A stretch of 64,000 nt of DNA, taken from positions 310,001-374,000 of the forward strand of contig JABCPU010000001.1 in assembly GCA_016800925.1 (NCBI GenBank), read 5' to 3'. The notes under the pieces were generated by a model, which was not told where the DNA came from, did no database searches, and saw nothing but the letters and a program-made list of their open reading frames with translations. The stretch is from Suillus spraguei. Its lineage: Eukaryota > Basidiomycota > Agaricomycetes > Boletales > Suillaceae. A program made the translations under genes and the position numbers. Of the stretch, positions 34,217 through 45,527 are shown piece after piece. Position 1 is the first letter of the stretch. Each line of letters opens with the position of its first letter.

Positions 34217-34764
34217 ATCGTCAAGCGCTGATGAATATGCTGCTGGGATGGGATATGTCCGCACTTCTATCCACTAGTGTTGTGACTGCTAGCTGGCGCG
34301 CGTAACTTGTTGCATAATAATATATTTATAAGAAATTGTATACCACCCCTTTGATACTCCCTCTTCTTGTGGGTGCCATAGCAAAGTGGGTGCAGAAGAG
34401 ATGTTAGTAATATCCCAATTCCGCCACCATCGCGTCAGGGATTCGATCGCACCTTTGAGACGACGGCTATCTTATTGATTCGATTTCGAAGAACCTTACA
34501 TAAGGAAATGGGACGCTCTGGGTGTATGATAAAGACAACAGTACTATTCGATGTTGCGAATTGCAAGTGTGTACTAGTACTACAGCGTGTGTAAATTATT
34601 TGAGGTGACGTGAGGCATAAGATTGGTTTGTCCTGGTCAGTAACTCCAGATGCGGTAATAAGTAATATCAAAAGAGATAAATCGAGTGCTTGTGACAAAA
34701 ATGATGGACGTAGGTATATCAGGGATGTTCGCTCAACGAATAATCCAAGACCCAGCCCACGTCC
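34217..34764. other. Convergent intergenic spacer
   Basis: 3' ends of the prenylcysteine oxidase and the ammonium transporter. No gene or repeat supported. Confidence 0.55.
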
Positions 34765-36521
34765 TTATGCAATTATGGAGACTCTGGCCGCGCCCTGCGT
34801 CGACAACACCTCCAGCTCAACGGGCTTCTCCATGTCAGAAGTGTGCAAGTTGTCGTGAACTTGTAAATTGCGTGTTGAAATTTCTTGCGAAAGAGCTGGT
34901 CGGCTGCATCCTACGGTGATGGTGTCGAGCGTTGATTCACGTGAATTTATGGAGGGCATCATGAGGCTCGGCTCCATAACGTCACGCCATATTTCGATGT
35001 AGTCACTCGCGTATTCACCGATCTGGGTTATCTCGTTAGGCTGAGGGAACACTCAAGAGTATATATACCTACCTCAACCTCATCAAGACCGAGTTCCTCG
35101 GCCGCACCTGTTACGCGTATGTGGAGGCCAGGGATTGTGTCGACATAATGGACGATTAGAGCAGTGACGACGAATGTATATAAACATGTCGCGACGATAT
35201 AGGCTAATTGAATATAAAGCTGCTTCCAATTACGGTCGACCCAGCCGCCAAGGATATCCGTGTTAACGCCATCTAGGGCAATGACTTCCTTTGAAGCAAA
35301 AAATGCGTTTATGAGGAGACCCAGGATCCCGCCGACACCGTGCTCGGCAAAAATATCAAGTGAATCATCTATTGCGAGAATGAATTTTACTAAGGATTGC
35401 GTCAATATCCGCTCTCCAGATTGATTCAGGAGTCTCACATTTAGTTGCGTAGTTGCACACAGCACCACTGAGAATGCCCATAATGACTGCTGCCCAGGGT
35501 TTGATGAACCCTGAAGCAGACGTAGCTGTAATAAGACCAGCTATGGTCCCTGAACAGAATCCGACCATACTATACTTCCGCTCTAGGCGATAGTCGATAA
35601 GGCACCAAACGATACCGCCGAACGCGGCAGAGATCATAGAATTCCAAATGGCCATGACGGCGCGCAAGTTTGCACCATAAGCGCAACCACCGTTGAAACC
35701 TAGCCAACCAAACCAGAGGATAAAGGTGCCAAGGTTGACCATGGAAACATTGTGTGGTCTGAAGTTCCGGAGCTCCTTGTCTTGTCTGCGGCCAAGCACC
35801 CAAGCATAGGCAAGACCTCCTACCCCGCTTCCGATTTCAACAGGACCCCCACCTAGTAAATTAGAGTATCAGGAAACCTGGGCTGTGGTGAGGAAGGACT
35901 AATTTACCTGCGAAATCAAAAACACCGAATTTATTAGCCCAGCCGTTTATATTCCATGTCCAGCAAGCAATAGGGCAATAAACTAAGGTCACCCAAAAGA
36001 ATGTGATGACCATGGCTGGGAGTACCCGGCCCCGCTCAGCGATCCCGCCAATCATTATTCCTATTGTGACACATGCGAATTGCATTTGGTATAGCGCGTA
36101 CAATAGCGCAGGAATTAGAGGGGAACCCGGGGAAGGTTGGTCGAGGACGTTTTTCAGGCCAAAGTTCGAAAGGTTACCCAAGAATCCGTTGTCTGCAGTT
36201 GGCGAAAATGCCAAGGAATAACCCCAGAGGTACCACTGAAAGATACAGACCGCATTACTGGCAGAAACTACCCAGATAAGCGACAATGCGGATTTTCTTC
36301 TGGTTAATCCAGTATACAGGAAAGCTAGAAATAACATGAGGGCGAGTGAGCGGATATAATGAAAGGTAAGAAAAATATGCGAACAGAGACCAGGTATCAT
36401 GAAAGCTACCAGGGCAGTTGCCACGATAACAAAACAGACATCTCCACCGTCGAACCTGTGAGATAGTATGAGAGAAGTATTGAGTTCGGAGACTTGTTGG
36501 TAGAATCGCTATTGCCTTACT
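34765..36521 (-). CDS. Ammonium transporter, Amt/Mep family (Mep1/3-like pore)
   Basis: Plasma-membrane ammonium uptake channel/transporter. Eleven-helix Amt fold with family blocks: NAVCIFQWYLWGYSLAF, CVTIGIMIGGIAERGR, CPIACWTWNINGW, LGTFILWFGWLGFNGG, FCSGTIAGLITATSASGFI and DDSLDIFAEHGVGGILG. In the pore, the first of the two conserved histidines is Glu (GGPVEIGSG), as known for yeast Mep1 and Mep3 but not Mep2; the second (EHGVGG) is kept. The C-terminal tail starts GLDEVE, joined by an intron at 35023-35072 to IGEYASDYIEIW. The 5' end is unresolved: an exon boundary at 36455/36456 and a 65-nt intron lead to a short exon (GYGDTK) whose start codon I could not place. Confidence 0.9.
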
Positions 36522-36533
36522 TTGTATCACCAT

Positions 36534-37349
36534 ATCCTGTAGGCAGCGCGAGATGACGAGTTCTATATCAGTGTCTCTGCTAAGGAATTGCCGTTATGGA
36601 CGCACTCTTTTTCAAGATAGCATCTGATACTTTGGCGATGGTCGTTAACACCATCACGCCGAATGGGTGACGGTAGACACTGAGTTAACTGTATGGAGGT
36701 CTGGAGAGCCACGAATGGGTATTCCTCCGAATCCACAAACCAAGAATTAATTTATAGTCACAGCCTAAACCTTGCATGCATATATCTAGTATAAATTTCA
36801 TTGCCGAGGAGAAATGACAAGTGACGCAGCGTGTGAGTAGAGATGGTCACAATCTCCAGCCAAAGAAATGCGGGGATGAGCTATTGAAATCCGACGTGGC
36901 AGATGCGACAGCTGATGCATCTGATCACGTCTTCTCGCAGCAGGCTGCACCATGCTACACCCGGAGAGACGGCCCAACTCGGGCGCTACGTGTCACAACG
37001 TGATTGCAATGCAGTAGTGCACGGACGGTGTCGTGGCATGTATGTGGCAGCCGTATGCATAAAGGTGCGGTGAAGCTCATAACTACGCCATATTCATCAA
37101 TATCATTCCAGACATAGTAGAGCAATATGCACGCATACATTCCTGGCCAAGATCTTGATCGATAGGCTCCAAGGCCATCGTTACGGGGCGGAACATTCAG
37201 AATCAGATTAGGCGTCGTTCTATCATAAAACTTCCAATCGTGTTAAATGGTTGTGGCGTTAGAACTGTAGCTCAGAGTTCTCCGGCCAGCTCATACCTTC
37301 GTGTTGTTCTTGATGTGGATAGAAGCGGGGCGCATCAGCTCCTCCCTTA
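36534..37349. other. Intergenic upstream of ammonium transporter
   Basis: Probably holds the promoter and first exon of the transporter gene. Nothing else supported. Confidence 0.45.
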
Positions 37350-37492
37350 AGTATGCAGAGAAGAGAAACCGAGATCAGTGCCTAATTTTGTGACAAAGTA
37401 AAATGTTTCGAGAAGCCATTCCTCCAAGGAGACCACCTGGACATCAATGAATTGGGAATGTTGCCATTGTTACTGCTCGTTGGCTACTGTCA
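37350..37492 (+). pseudogene. Degenerate fragment similar to ATP11 exon/intron
   Basis: TATGCAGAGAAG, then GTGCCTAATTTTGTGACAA, then ACCTGGACAT and GGGAATGTTGCCATTGTT match 45659-45840, the exon 1 / intron 1 region of the ATP11 gene, in the same order. No open frame. It is a small old genomic copy. Confidence 0.55.
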
Positions 37493-39209
37493 CGGTAGCA
37501 GAGATCGTCATACTGCCTAAACTCAAGCGAAGACGGAAGGAGATGATCTGGTGATCACTGACAGTGACGACCCTATGTAGTTGTCAACAACAGTTTATTT
37601 CCTGAGCGAAAGGGATGAGATCGTGTCGAAACACTCATAGCACGTGATGACTCAGTGCCTGCCATGTCATGATTGAATCTTAAAGTTTAGAGTTTCGACA
37701 TGATTGAAGTCAAACGAAAATTATGATAACCTCTGCGGTGTACTATGTAGCAAAATAACAGGACTTTCAAGTACAGAGACACCTCAGGTCTCAGCTACGA
37801 ATTGTCAAGGTTGTTAACGTATCCGAGTCAATAATACCAGAATAAATAATCTTATGACAAGAGGTAATATGGGTGCTTTACTCGGATGTACCCAAACTAT
37901 TTTCCCGCTACCTGTGACGTGACTAGACTGCGACAAGACTACAAGCTTGGCGCACCAAAGTCAAGTTAATATCATTTGCTTCTGTGGATGACGAGCCCGG
38001 TGTTGCCGCGGAGGAGACCCATCGGAACACTTGAAAGCTCCTCGGGGAGTCCCACGTTGAACACTAGGAGTTAGATCTGCGTAAGACAATGACATGAACC
38101 AGTAGGTACTACCACCTACCAGGAATTGACACGAGGTAACCTGATGTCCTCGGAACTATTGTACATCTGAGCAACAACATTTACGGGGGCTGTATCTGCC
38201 GGCGACTGGCTTTGACTATGAGAAGTGTTGCCAAGTTGACGCCTGCTGCAGTGCACTTGGCTTCTAGTGCTCTCCCACCCGCATGTAGTTCCCGGTACAT
38301 TACCGTTGTATTCTTTGGCATTATTGCAACTGCCGCATCGCCAGGACGTGCGTGTCTCACCTGTTGGGCCTCTTGCCACTCGACGACTTCGCATTGACCG
38401 CCGATCGGTACCATTGGCAGCACGGGGCGCCGAAGTTCGCGATGGATGAATAAGTAAGTCCAATCCCGTCAATGATAATATCAAATTTATGACGAATCAT
38501 ACGACCTAGAATACGAGCAATACAAGGCTTGACAGGACCGTAATACACAAAGGATTTGAACACACCAGTAGAATGCTTCGTGGCTTCGTCTTGTGACGAC
38601 GCGGCAATGGCGTGGCCACGAAGTTCGAGTTGTGAGAGGAAGTGCACTGGGGGAATAGTAGTCAGTGTAGGTTTGGATTCGATATTCAGTGGACCGGCCA
38701 GCCGAGCTTAAATTTCAAACCTCCACATCTTCCCCACAGGAATCAATATGTCCCACTCGACTCCTTCGTCAGCACAAGTTTGCAATGCTTTGTTCGCTCC
38801 CCGAGGCTTGCAAGCTTGAGCTTGAAGCTTTGAAGAATACATATAGCAATTTCAGAAAAACAGTCTGATGCAACAAGCGAGGTACCAAATAATGTAAAGC
38901 CACTAAGCTAACCCTTACGGAACGTAGGGCCGAAACATCGCGAGTGGCTGCAACAGTGCAACAAGCTTAAATGAAGGCACGCCTATACAGGGTCGCCGTC
39001 CCGGCCGGGGCCCCATCCGTGCCTGTAATGTGTTTGTACATGCATGTCAAAACTCTGATTTACATCCTGATGAAGCTCCATTATTGGGGAGAAGGAACCT
39101 TGCAAGCAAGGTAATAATCTTGGTTTCTCAGGGCCATGATTTATATATGCTCGTAGAGACAGCCCTCTTGATATCGTCATAATCAGGCGCTGCAAGGCAA
39201 AGATCAGTT
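37493..39209. other. Intergenic, weak minus-strand remnants
   Basis: No intact gene. A minus-strand stretch near 38360-38640 (KFDIIIDGIGLTYSS) recalls part of a medium-chain reductase, but it is too short and broken to call. Confidence 0.4.
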
Positions 39210-41217
39210 CTCATACCAAGCGCAGACCCTCCAAATCCAATGGATCTATCCCCTCCAGCGCCTCCCCGCCCATGACTCCGTGCACGAAAGCCTCCCCAAT
39301 CAAGGCATACGCCCCGTCCTCAACCTCTCTCACACAAATGGCACCGCCGCCCCTGGCACTACTACCACCTCATCGCCAACCCTTGCACCCTCATGTGCAA
39401 TCCCAAGATCTCCCTGTCTGTGCTGAACACTCGCCTCGCAGAACACATCCATAAGAATGTTCCCGCAAACTTGTGTGTCACCTCCAGTCGGGACTTATCT
39501 TCTGCCGTCACAGCCATCCTCGTAGCGTCCAGCAGCTCCCGTAAAGGTATTGCCCTATCCCATGCTGCTATGAAATCAACGACTGCAGCATGGACGTCGG
39601 AGTAGCGGTATTCTGGTGGAGCAGACCGCAGGCTTGTAACGTGCTCGCCGAACCTATAAAATCGCGCACGGCAAGATGTAAGGTAGGTTCTGGTTGAGGT
39701 TCTCCGTCGGGGAAATGATCAGTAGCATGGGAAGAAGCACGGGAAGCAGTGTCAAGAGCGCGGATATAAGGTAGGTAATCCATGGTCAAATGAAGTACCA
39801 AGGGAGGCAGGCGCAGGGTGCTGCCCTTCAGCGATGTCAGCGATAAGGGTGTGCCATAGTGCTCTGCGGCTGCTGGGTCGGGATTTGGTAAGACGCAGAG
39901 TTGGGTCAGCGAGCAAGCGAAAGAAATGTGTCATGCGCTCAAGAGAGCATATCTCTTTCCCTGTTTCCGACGTTCGAGAAATGCGGCCCAGTCGTGCGGC
40001 GCAGGGAGGTATAACTCTTTCTATTAGGGGAGACAGTGGGTCGGGTAGATACAGGACCGTGAATCCACCTGCAGAAAAGGGCACTGTTCACGGATTGTGA
40101 GTGGTGGGGGCGTGGGGAACACTGAAATCCGGCACCCACGAGGGAATGGACGAAGTGCAGGGTATGAGCGGGCTTCCACCATAGAGAAAAGAGTACCCTG
40201 CCCGCCCTCGACCAAGAGCGCACTGCACTCAGTATAGACTTGCTCAACAGATTTGTGTAATCCACGTTGAATGCGTTGAATTCCTCACTGGGGACTCCAA
40301 CGACAACATATCCGATATACCAAGTAGGGCAAATATCTTGTCACGCTGGTCGGTGACTTGGTAGTGCGACTCAGAGCAAGGTGGGTTTCAAGCGCCAGAG
40401 CTTGCCGCGGTGACAGTCTCGCGTGCAAGCAGTATCATGGGGATTGAGCCGAAGATAGTGATGGATTCACCCGCCAAGTTGGAAGGAAAAACAAGCGGCG
40501 TACCACATCAAGGAGCCTCGCAGCATTTTGCAGTAGACCCCAGGGAATATGGGTTGGTCCACTATATACCTCAATGGTACTGCGAGAACAATTTCTTGGA
40601 TGATCCAACACCGCTGGAACCATTTTTGGCCGAAGAAAAGCCCGATGGAAACCAGTCACTCTGTAGGCGGAGGGTCATCTCACGCAGTGTCGCGCGGCAG
40701 CCTTTCATAGTCTGACACACTTTCAGAGTACTGCTCCTTAATAGAGGGTAGCCGCTCCATGAATTGAATGGTGTCTTTAATACTCTGCCATGGGGGTCAC
40801 CCCGTGGCTCTCCAAGCCAGACACCACCGTGCGTGCAGAGCGAAAGATGCGGCCCATCATGTCAACCTGGGCGCTGCGTTCTTCCAGATCCTGCTGATTT
40901 ATGCAGATCGCATCGATCCAGATGAGCGTTTCCTGGCGAAGCTGCTCCAGACGAAGCAAGCCATCTCGAAGGTTGGCAGTCACACCAAGCTTCATCCCAT
41001 TGCAACTGATGAATCCCCCAGACTCTGAATCAACTTCGGATGTCGCGCTTGATTGTTCCTCCAAATGCCAAGTGTAGGACAGCGCATCGTAAACGGGGTT
41101 GTTTGCAAGGTTGGCTTCGATGAGGTCGAATTCTAAGGTAGAAACGAATTTGCGAATTCGGAGAAGTCTGATGGAGCTGCTGGTGGATAGAGGTTGATAA
41201 CAAAACTGCGTGGACAT
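39210..41217 (-). pseudogene. HET-domain (heterokaryon incompatibility) gene, broken
   Basis: Family linked to fungal non-self recognition. The N-terminal HET domain is open (41217 to 40777): NPVYDALSYTWH, then CNGMKLGVTANLRDGLLRL, then LIWIDAICINQQDLEERS, then MGRIFRSARTVV. The rest is found in shifting frames: PWGLLQNAARLLDVVRR (about 40500), LADPTLRLTKSRPSSRRALW (about 39920), YLPYIRALDTASR, LEVTHKFAGTF (about 39475) and the terminal block GEAFVHGVMGGEALEGIDPL, ending about 39210. Several frame breaks and stops separate the blocks. An intact version would be about 650 residues. Confidence 0.75.
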
Positions 41218-41656
41218 CGTGGTGAGCTGGCAGATCTAGTGGTTCTTGGACTGCCTTCAAGGTTTGGATCTGGTCACCCGGGATCTATGCCGATCAGGAT
41301 GACTCGGATGGCCGCGGGGCAGGCCTTTTGATTCTTTCCTGCTGATTAAGAACAGAAGATAACTGTTCTGAATGAATTTCGAGCTGCACATTAGCGAATT
41401 GAAATATTGTGAGGTGTTCCAGTTCCACCCTCAATGGGGGTTGAAGGGACACGTCACGATCTTGAACATACGTAGCCAGTCACGGTGCACGTGCACAATA
41501 CAAGATGACAGTGCCTATACACTTGGGGAAAGTAGAGCCAGACATGCATGTCGAGCAGGAACAAGAATGAAGAGCAATAATGACAATAATGAATACGTAT
41601 ATGCCCAGACGTAAATAACTCCAGTCTAATTGCATGCATCAGTCCATCTATTGCAC
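41218..41656. other. Intergenic
   Basis: Between the broken HET gene start and the TIM50 stop. It presumably holds the HET promoter; nothing recognised. Confidence 0.5.
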
Positions 41657-43382
41657 CTACACCTTCGTCCCCTTCGCATCCGCCTTCACTACTACATCTG
41701 CATCCACTTTGGCTGCATCTGCCTTCGCTGCATCCGCCTTCTTCCCCGCCATCGCATCCAACATGCCCCACAAGCTCCCGCCCATCTCCCGCGCCATCGC
41801 CTGCCTATCCTCCTCCAACAGCCGTTCAAACTCGGCTTTGTGTGTCACAATATACAATTGCTCCTCTTTATACTGTCGCTGTGCCTCGAGGCGTTTCTGC
41901 TCGAGGTATGTCAAAGGGATAGGCGAGCGTGAGGACTACAAAACAGTAGAGTAAGTCATAGCATGCGAGGGGTGCGAGAATAAACTAACTTCACTTGGGC
42001 CGCCGAACATGCCGCTCAGTGTAAACCCGCCTTTGGATAATCCACGTGCCTTGCTCTTCCATTCCTCAATATGCTTTCGCTTTGCTTCTGCCTCCTTCTC
42101 CGCGTATTCGATAGGAATATCTTTTCCAGCATATGCTTGGAGGATGGGCCGCACGTCAGGAGATTTGTAAATTGCAATGGCTATACGAGATATTTCAATT
42201 AAGGTTAGCTGAGAAGAGTCAAAGGTGTGAACATACACTCCAAGAAAGGGATCATGGCAATCAAGCCTTTATCTCCGGGTGCACCAGTCCATTTGGGGAT
42301 GATGATGGCGTTCTCGGGATGTGAGCTGACATGTTCCGGATGCGTATCAAGGAGGATAACTTTCGAGAGGTCACGATTGAGGTAAGAAAGATCCTGGGAG
42401 AAGAAAAAGTTTTAACGCGTAGTCGATGATGGAGGTGAGTGAAAGTTTGACGGATAATGAGAGTTACCTTGACGATTTTACCGTCCACTGATCGTGTGGC
42501 TTCGCGGTAAAGTCTATAGGCAATGAAGAAATTATATGGGTCGATTTTTTCAATTATGGGCATGGCGGTCTGTTGGTTTTGAGCGTCGACTCTTGTCACA
42601 TTAGAGATCATACATACATAATGGTGCTGGGTTGTAAATATCACAATTTCGTAAAACTGGGACAGGTAGGCAAGGAAATAATCAACGCCAGGGCGTTTGG
42701 CTGTCCGCCATCCTTGCTGTCGCTGGGTATATCATTAGCGATGCTCCTAACTAAACAAGCCAACCTACATCCCAAGTTGACGTGATAATGAGGTCGTCCA
42801 AGGACAGCAAGAGGGTGTACGGTTTTTGATGGGGAGCCGGGAGAGGTGGCGGGAGTAGTTCTGGCCATTGGGGTTTGTTGAAGGACTATTGAAGCAATCA
42901 ATAAATCTAGCATGCCATGAGATTAGCTGTGTCACGTACATCGAACAGTTCCCAAAACCTCGACTTGGTTCGTTCCCATCTTCCTGATGGAGCCTCCTCC
43001 ACCGTCTTTTTAGAAATCGGTAAGTGCAGAATGAGGGTTCCGACTACAGACGCACCTCTTTCCGTTCCTTCAATTCATCCGTCTCCCAATCTCTACCGAG
43101 GTACACGACTTGCACACCGAGAGCAACTGCGAGTACACCAAGAGATAGACGTCCTAAAAACCGTCTTTTTCGCTCTATACTCGAGAGCGAGTCCTTGGAT
43201 GATTTTGCACCAGTGCGCTGAGTCTTTTCTGGTTCGGGTTCCGCGGGTTGGAAGTCAAGGCTTGGTAGTGATGGAGGTGGAGGAGGGGGGTTTTGGGGAG
43301 GTGATGGAGGTGGTGTTGAAAAGTGACGGAGTGCTGGGAGGGCGCGTCGTTGAGCCGCGCCGCGCACTATCACTGAAAACAT
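41657..43382 (-). CDS. TIM50: TIM50, mitochondrial presequence translocase subunit
   Basis: Inner-membrane receptor of the TIM23 complex that takes presequence proteins from the TOM complex. Exon 1 (43382-43056) encodes an Arg-rich presequence ([18 protein letters not shown]), a Pro-rich stretch and one membrane helix ([20 protein letters not shown]). Exon 2 is 43005-42940. The FCP1-like domain follows: [80 protein letters not shown] and [15 protein letters not shown]. The tail ([18 protein letters not shown], then [15 protein letters not shown]) is typical of fungal Tim50. About six introns. The catalytic DxDx(T/V) of phosphatases is not kept, as expected in this family. Confidence 0.92.
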
Positions 43383-44065
43383 TACACTAGCAAGGACGAC
43401 GTGAAGTACTTTTTAGCTGGTACTTTGAAAGAAATGAGTGTTACTTGTTTGGTTATGTTTGGTAGACGGATTTAAATTGCATCACTTTATGGCACAGTAC
43501 TGAGCGCAGGTCATGAATTCTTTCCAGTATGTTCAGCACAGTGAATAGACGATTTCCTTGCACGTCCTTGGAGACTTTTGCTTTGACTGCGCTTTATGTA
43601 TTTCTCTTTATGCTTTGACGATTACATAAATGTCAGAATGTCTCGACTCTCGCTCCCGGGCTGGAATGCTTCGAGTGAGCGCCGAACTTTTATTTTCGGC
43701 AATTAATGAAGAACACTCATATCAAAGGCACTGTATCATTGATGAGGCTCTCGTGCAAGTTAAGACCAGAAGGTTCAACACCTAGGTGTCACTCGCCGTG
43801 AGTGGTACCTGTACAATACCACTGGTGGCAACCGGTACGTCAGTACCCACCTCTGTTCATATTGAATGTGTCGTTTGACCTCCATATCCAGCTGAAGGAC
43901 TATAAAAGAAATACATATGGGTTCTGCTTCTAGGAATACACATTTATATCATCCCTTGCCGTATCTTGTAAGTTAACAAATAAAAACTTCACAGATAATT
44001 CCAAGATAATTCATAAGATTATACCCGCCGCCTCACTCAACAGCACCAGCAGTCGATCCTAACCA
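43383..44065. other. Intergenic, TIM50 promoter side
   Basis: About 680 bp. A TATAAAAG-type box on + near 43900 has no supported gene after it. No repeat recognised. Confidence 0.45.
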
Positions 44066-45243
44066 TCATGTAAGCCAGATTCGAATGCGAATAGTATGGA
44101 TAAGCACCTTTTCTTCCGCTGAATCCGCGAACATCCGCCATTCGACGCCATCGACGAAGCGCAGGGCAAACGAGTGGGGGATCGCTTCCAGTTCCTCGAA
44201 GCCTTCGTACCATTCTGCAAGCGAGTCGATCTGCCCATCCAAAGGGATGACGTCGAGCGGTTTAACGACCTCCTAGACATTCGTGAAACTCGACCAAAAT
44301 AGGAACAAATTAAGCTCACCCTTGGATTTCCGTATAGCAACATCTTGGATTCTGCGTGACCCAGTTCAAATATGTAATATCGCCTCTTCCACGCCAGCAT
44401 GTTGGGCGCTTGTACCGTGACCCAGCCCACCATCTTGTCTGCCCCGCTGGCAGAGAATACTTCCTCGTTCATGCGAGCAATTCTCATGCGTCTCCCTTCC
44501 ACCAACCTTCTGCGCTCTTCCTCCTTCTCACTGCATTGGGACTCGGCGCGCTGCATCTGCTCTGCTCGCCACCGCTCCACTTCCTTCGTGTACTGCAGCC
44601 TCCTCTCTTTCTCTATCCGTTTCTTCTCTCGTAGCTCTTGCAATCGCTGTTCTTCCTCTTCTCTTTCCTCTCTCTCCAGTCTCGCTTTTCTTAGTGCCGC
44701 AGCCCGCAGCTCCTCTTGCAACACTGCTTTCCTTTCTTCTTCTTGCTCACGCTCCAGGCGTTCTTGTTCCACTTTCTCACGTCGTTTCGTCTCTTGACGC
44801 TCGTGTTCTTCCCTCAGCATGGCTTCTTTTTCCAGCTGAGATTGGCGCTGCGCAGCCAATCTACGGCGCGCTTTCTCTTCGGGTGTCAACGATATGGTAG
44901 GGGGTGAGTATACCTTGACAGGGATTCGTGGCAGTATTTTCGGGACGACGGGGATTAGTTTCGAGGTAGGCTGCGGTGGCGGCATTGGGATGTCAAGATC
45001 AACATCAAACAGAAGGGGCTTCTCGCTAATATATTCTTCTCCTAGGAATGGTCGCCTGGACGTTGATGCGCGTTGGTAGTCTTTCGGAGGAGGTGGAGGA
45101 GGAGGTGGTGGTGGTGGTGGTGGTGCGTCAGCGGCAGGATCGTGAATGTATGGTTCGACATGTATGTTTTGATTCCTGCGGCGCAGCGCAAAGAGTTGAG
45201 TGATGAAGCTGCCTTTACGGTTGTGCACTGGGGAAGTATTCAT
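44066..45243 (-). CDS. Coiled-coil protein with C-terminal PH domain
   Basis: Starts MNTSPVHNRKGSFITQLFAL. A run of 13 prolines (about residues 41-53) is followed by a low-complexity region. A long charged coiled coil of about 140 residues (rich in E, R, K, Q) comes next, then a PH domain: GWVTVQAPNMLAWKRRYYIF, NPR, and, after a 47-nt intron (44273-44319), EVVKPLDVIPLDGQIDSLAE and SFALRFVDGVEWRMFADS. Without splicing the frame stays open but gives non-family sequence. The stop is the TGA at 44066-44068. It probably works at a membrane or cortex by phosphoinositide binding (inference). No gene name is assigned. Confidence 0.8.
45073..45123 (+). repeat. GGT/GGA microsatellite encoding polyproline
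   Basis: A run of GGT/GGA triplets on + encodes the 13-proline tract of the minus-strand PH protein. Triplet repeats of this kind vary in length between strains. Confidence 0.8.
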
Positions 45244-45527
45244 GGTGCTGGTTTGTTAGTGTAGATTGAATGAGTGGGGTATCTGGTGGATGAACCGGTA
45301 TCGTTAGATGATGATAGTAAGAAGACAAGAGATAAAATGGTCGTAACGCCCAGTCGCCAAACAATGGACAGTAGATACGCCCATCGCAATGATTTATCCT
45401 AAATGTGGTTGCAGGTGGCCGCCAAATAGTTTATTCTTTCCTATTGTGCCTTAGGCCTAATCCCCATCTGGTAATTGCACGGTGGGCGTCTTTCCACGTC
45501 AAAACTGTACAGTCCAATTACACTACC
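45244..45527. other. Divergent promoter, PH protein and ATP11
   Basis: About 280 bp between two divergent start codons. No TATA box or operator that I can support. Confidence 0.5.

Noticed and set aside
38357..38647. Minus-strand frame with KFDIIIDGIGLTYSS
   Set aside because: It faintly recalls a medium-chain reductase, but it is too short, with no upstream or downstream domain parts.
44399..44797. Plus-strand frame opposite the PH/coiled-coil gene
   Set aside because: Its Ser/Cys/Leu-rich composition is the antisense of Glu/Arg-rich coiled-coil codons.
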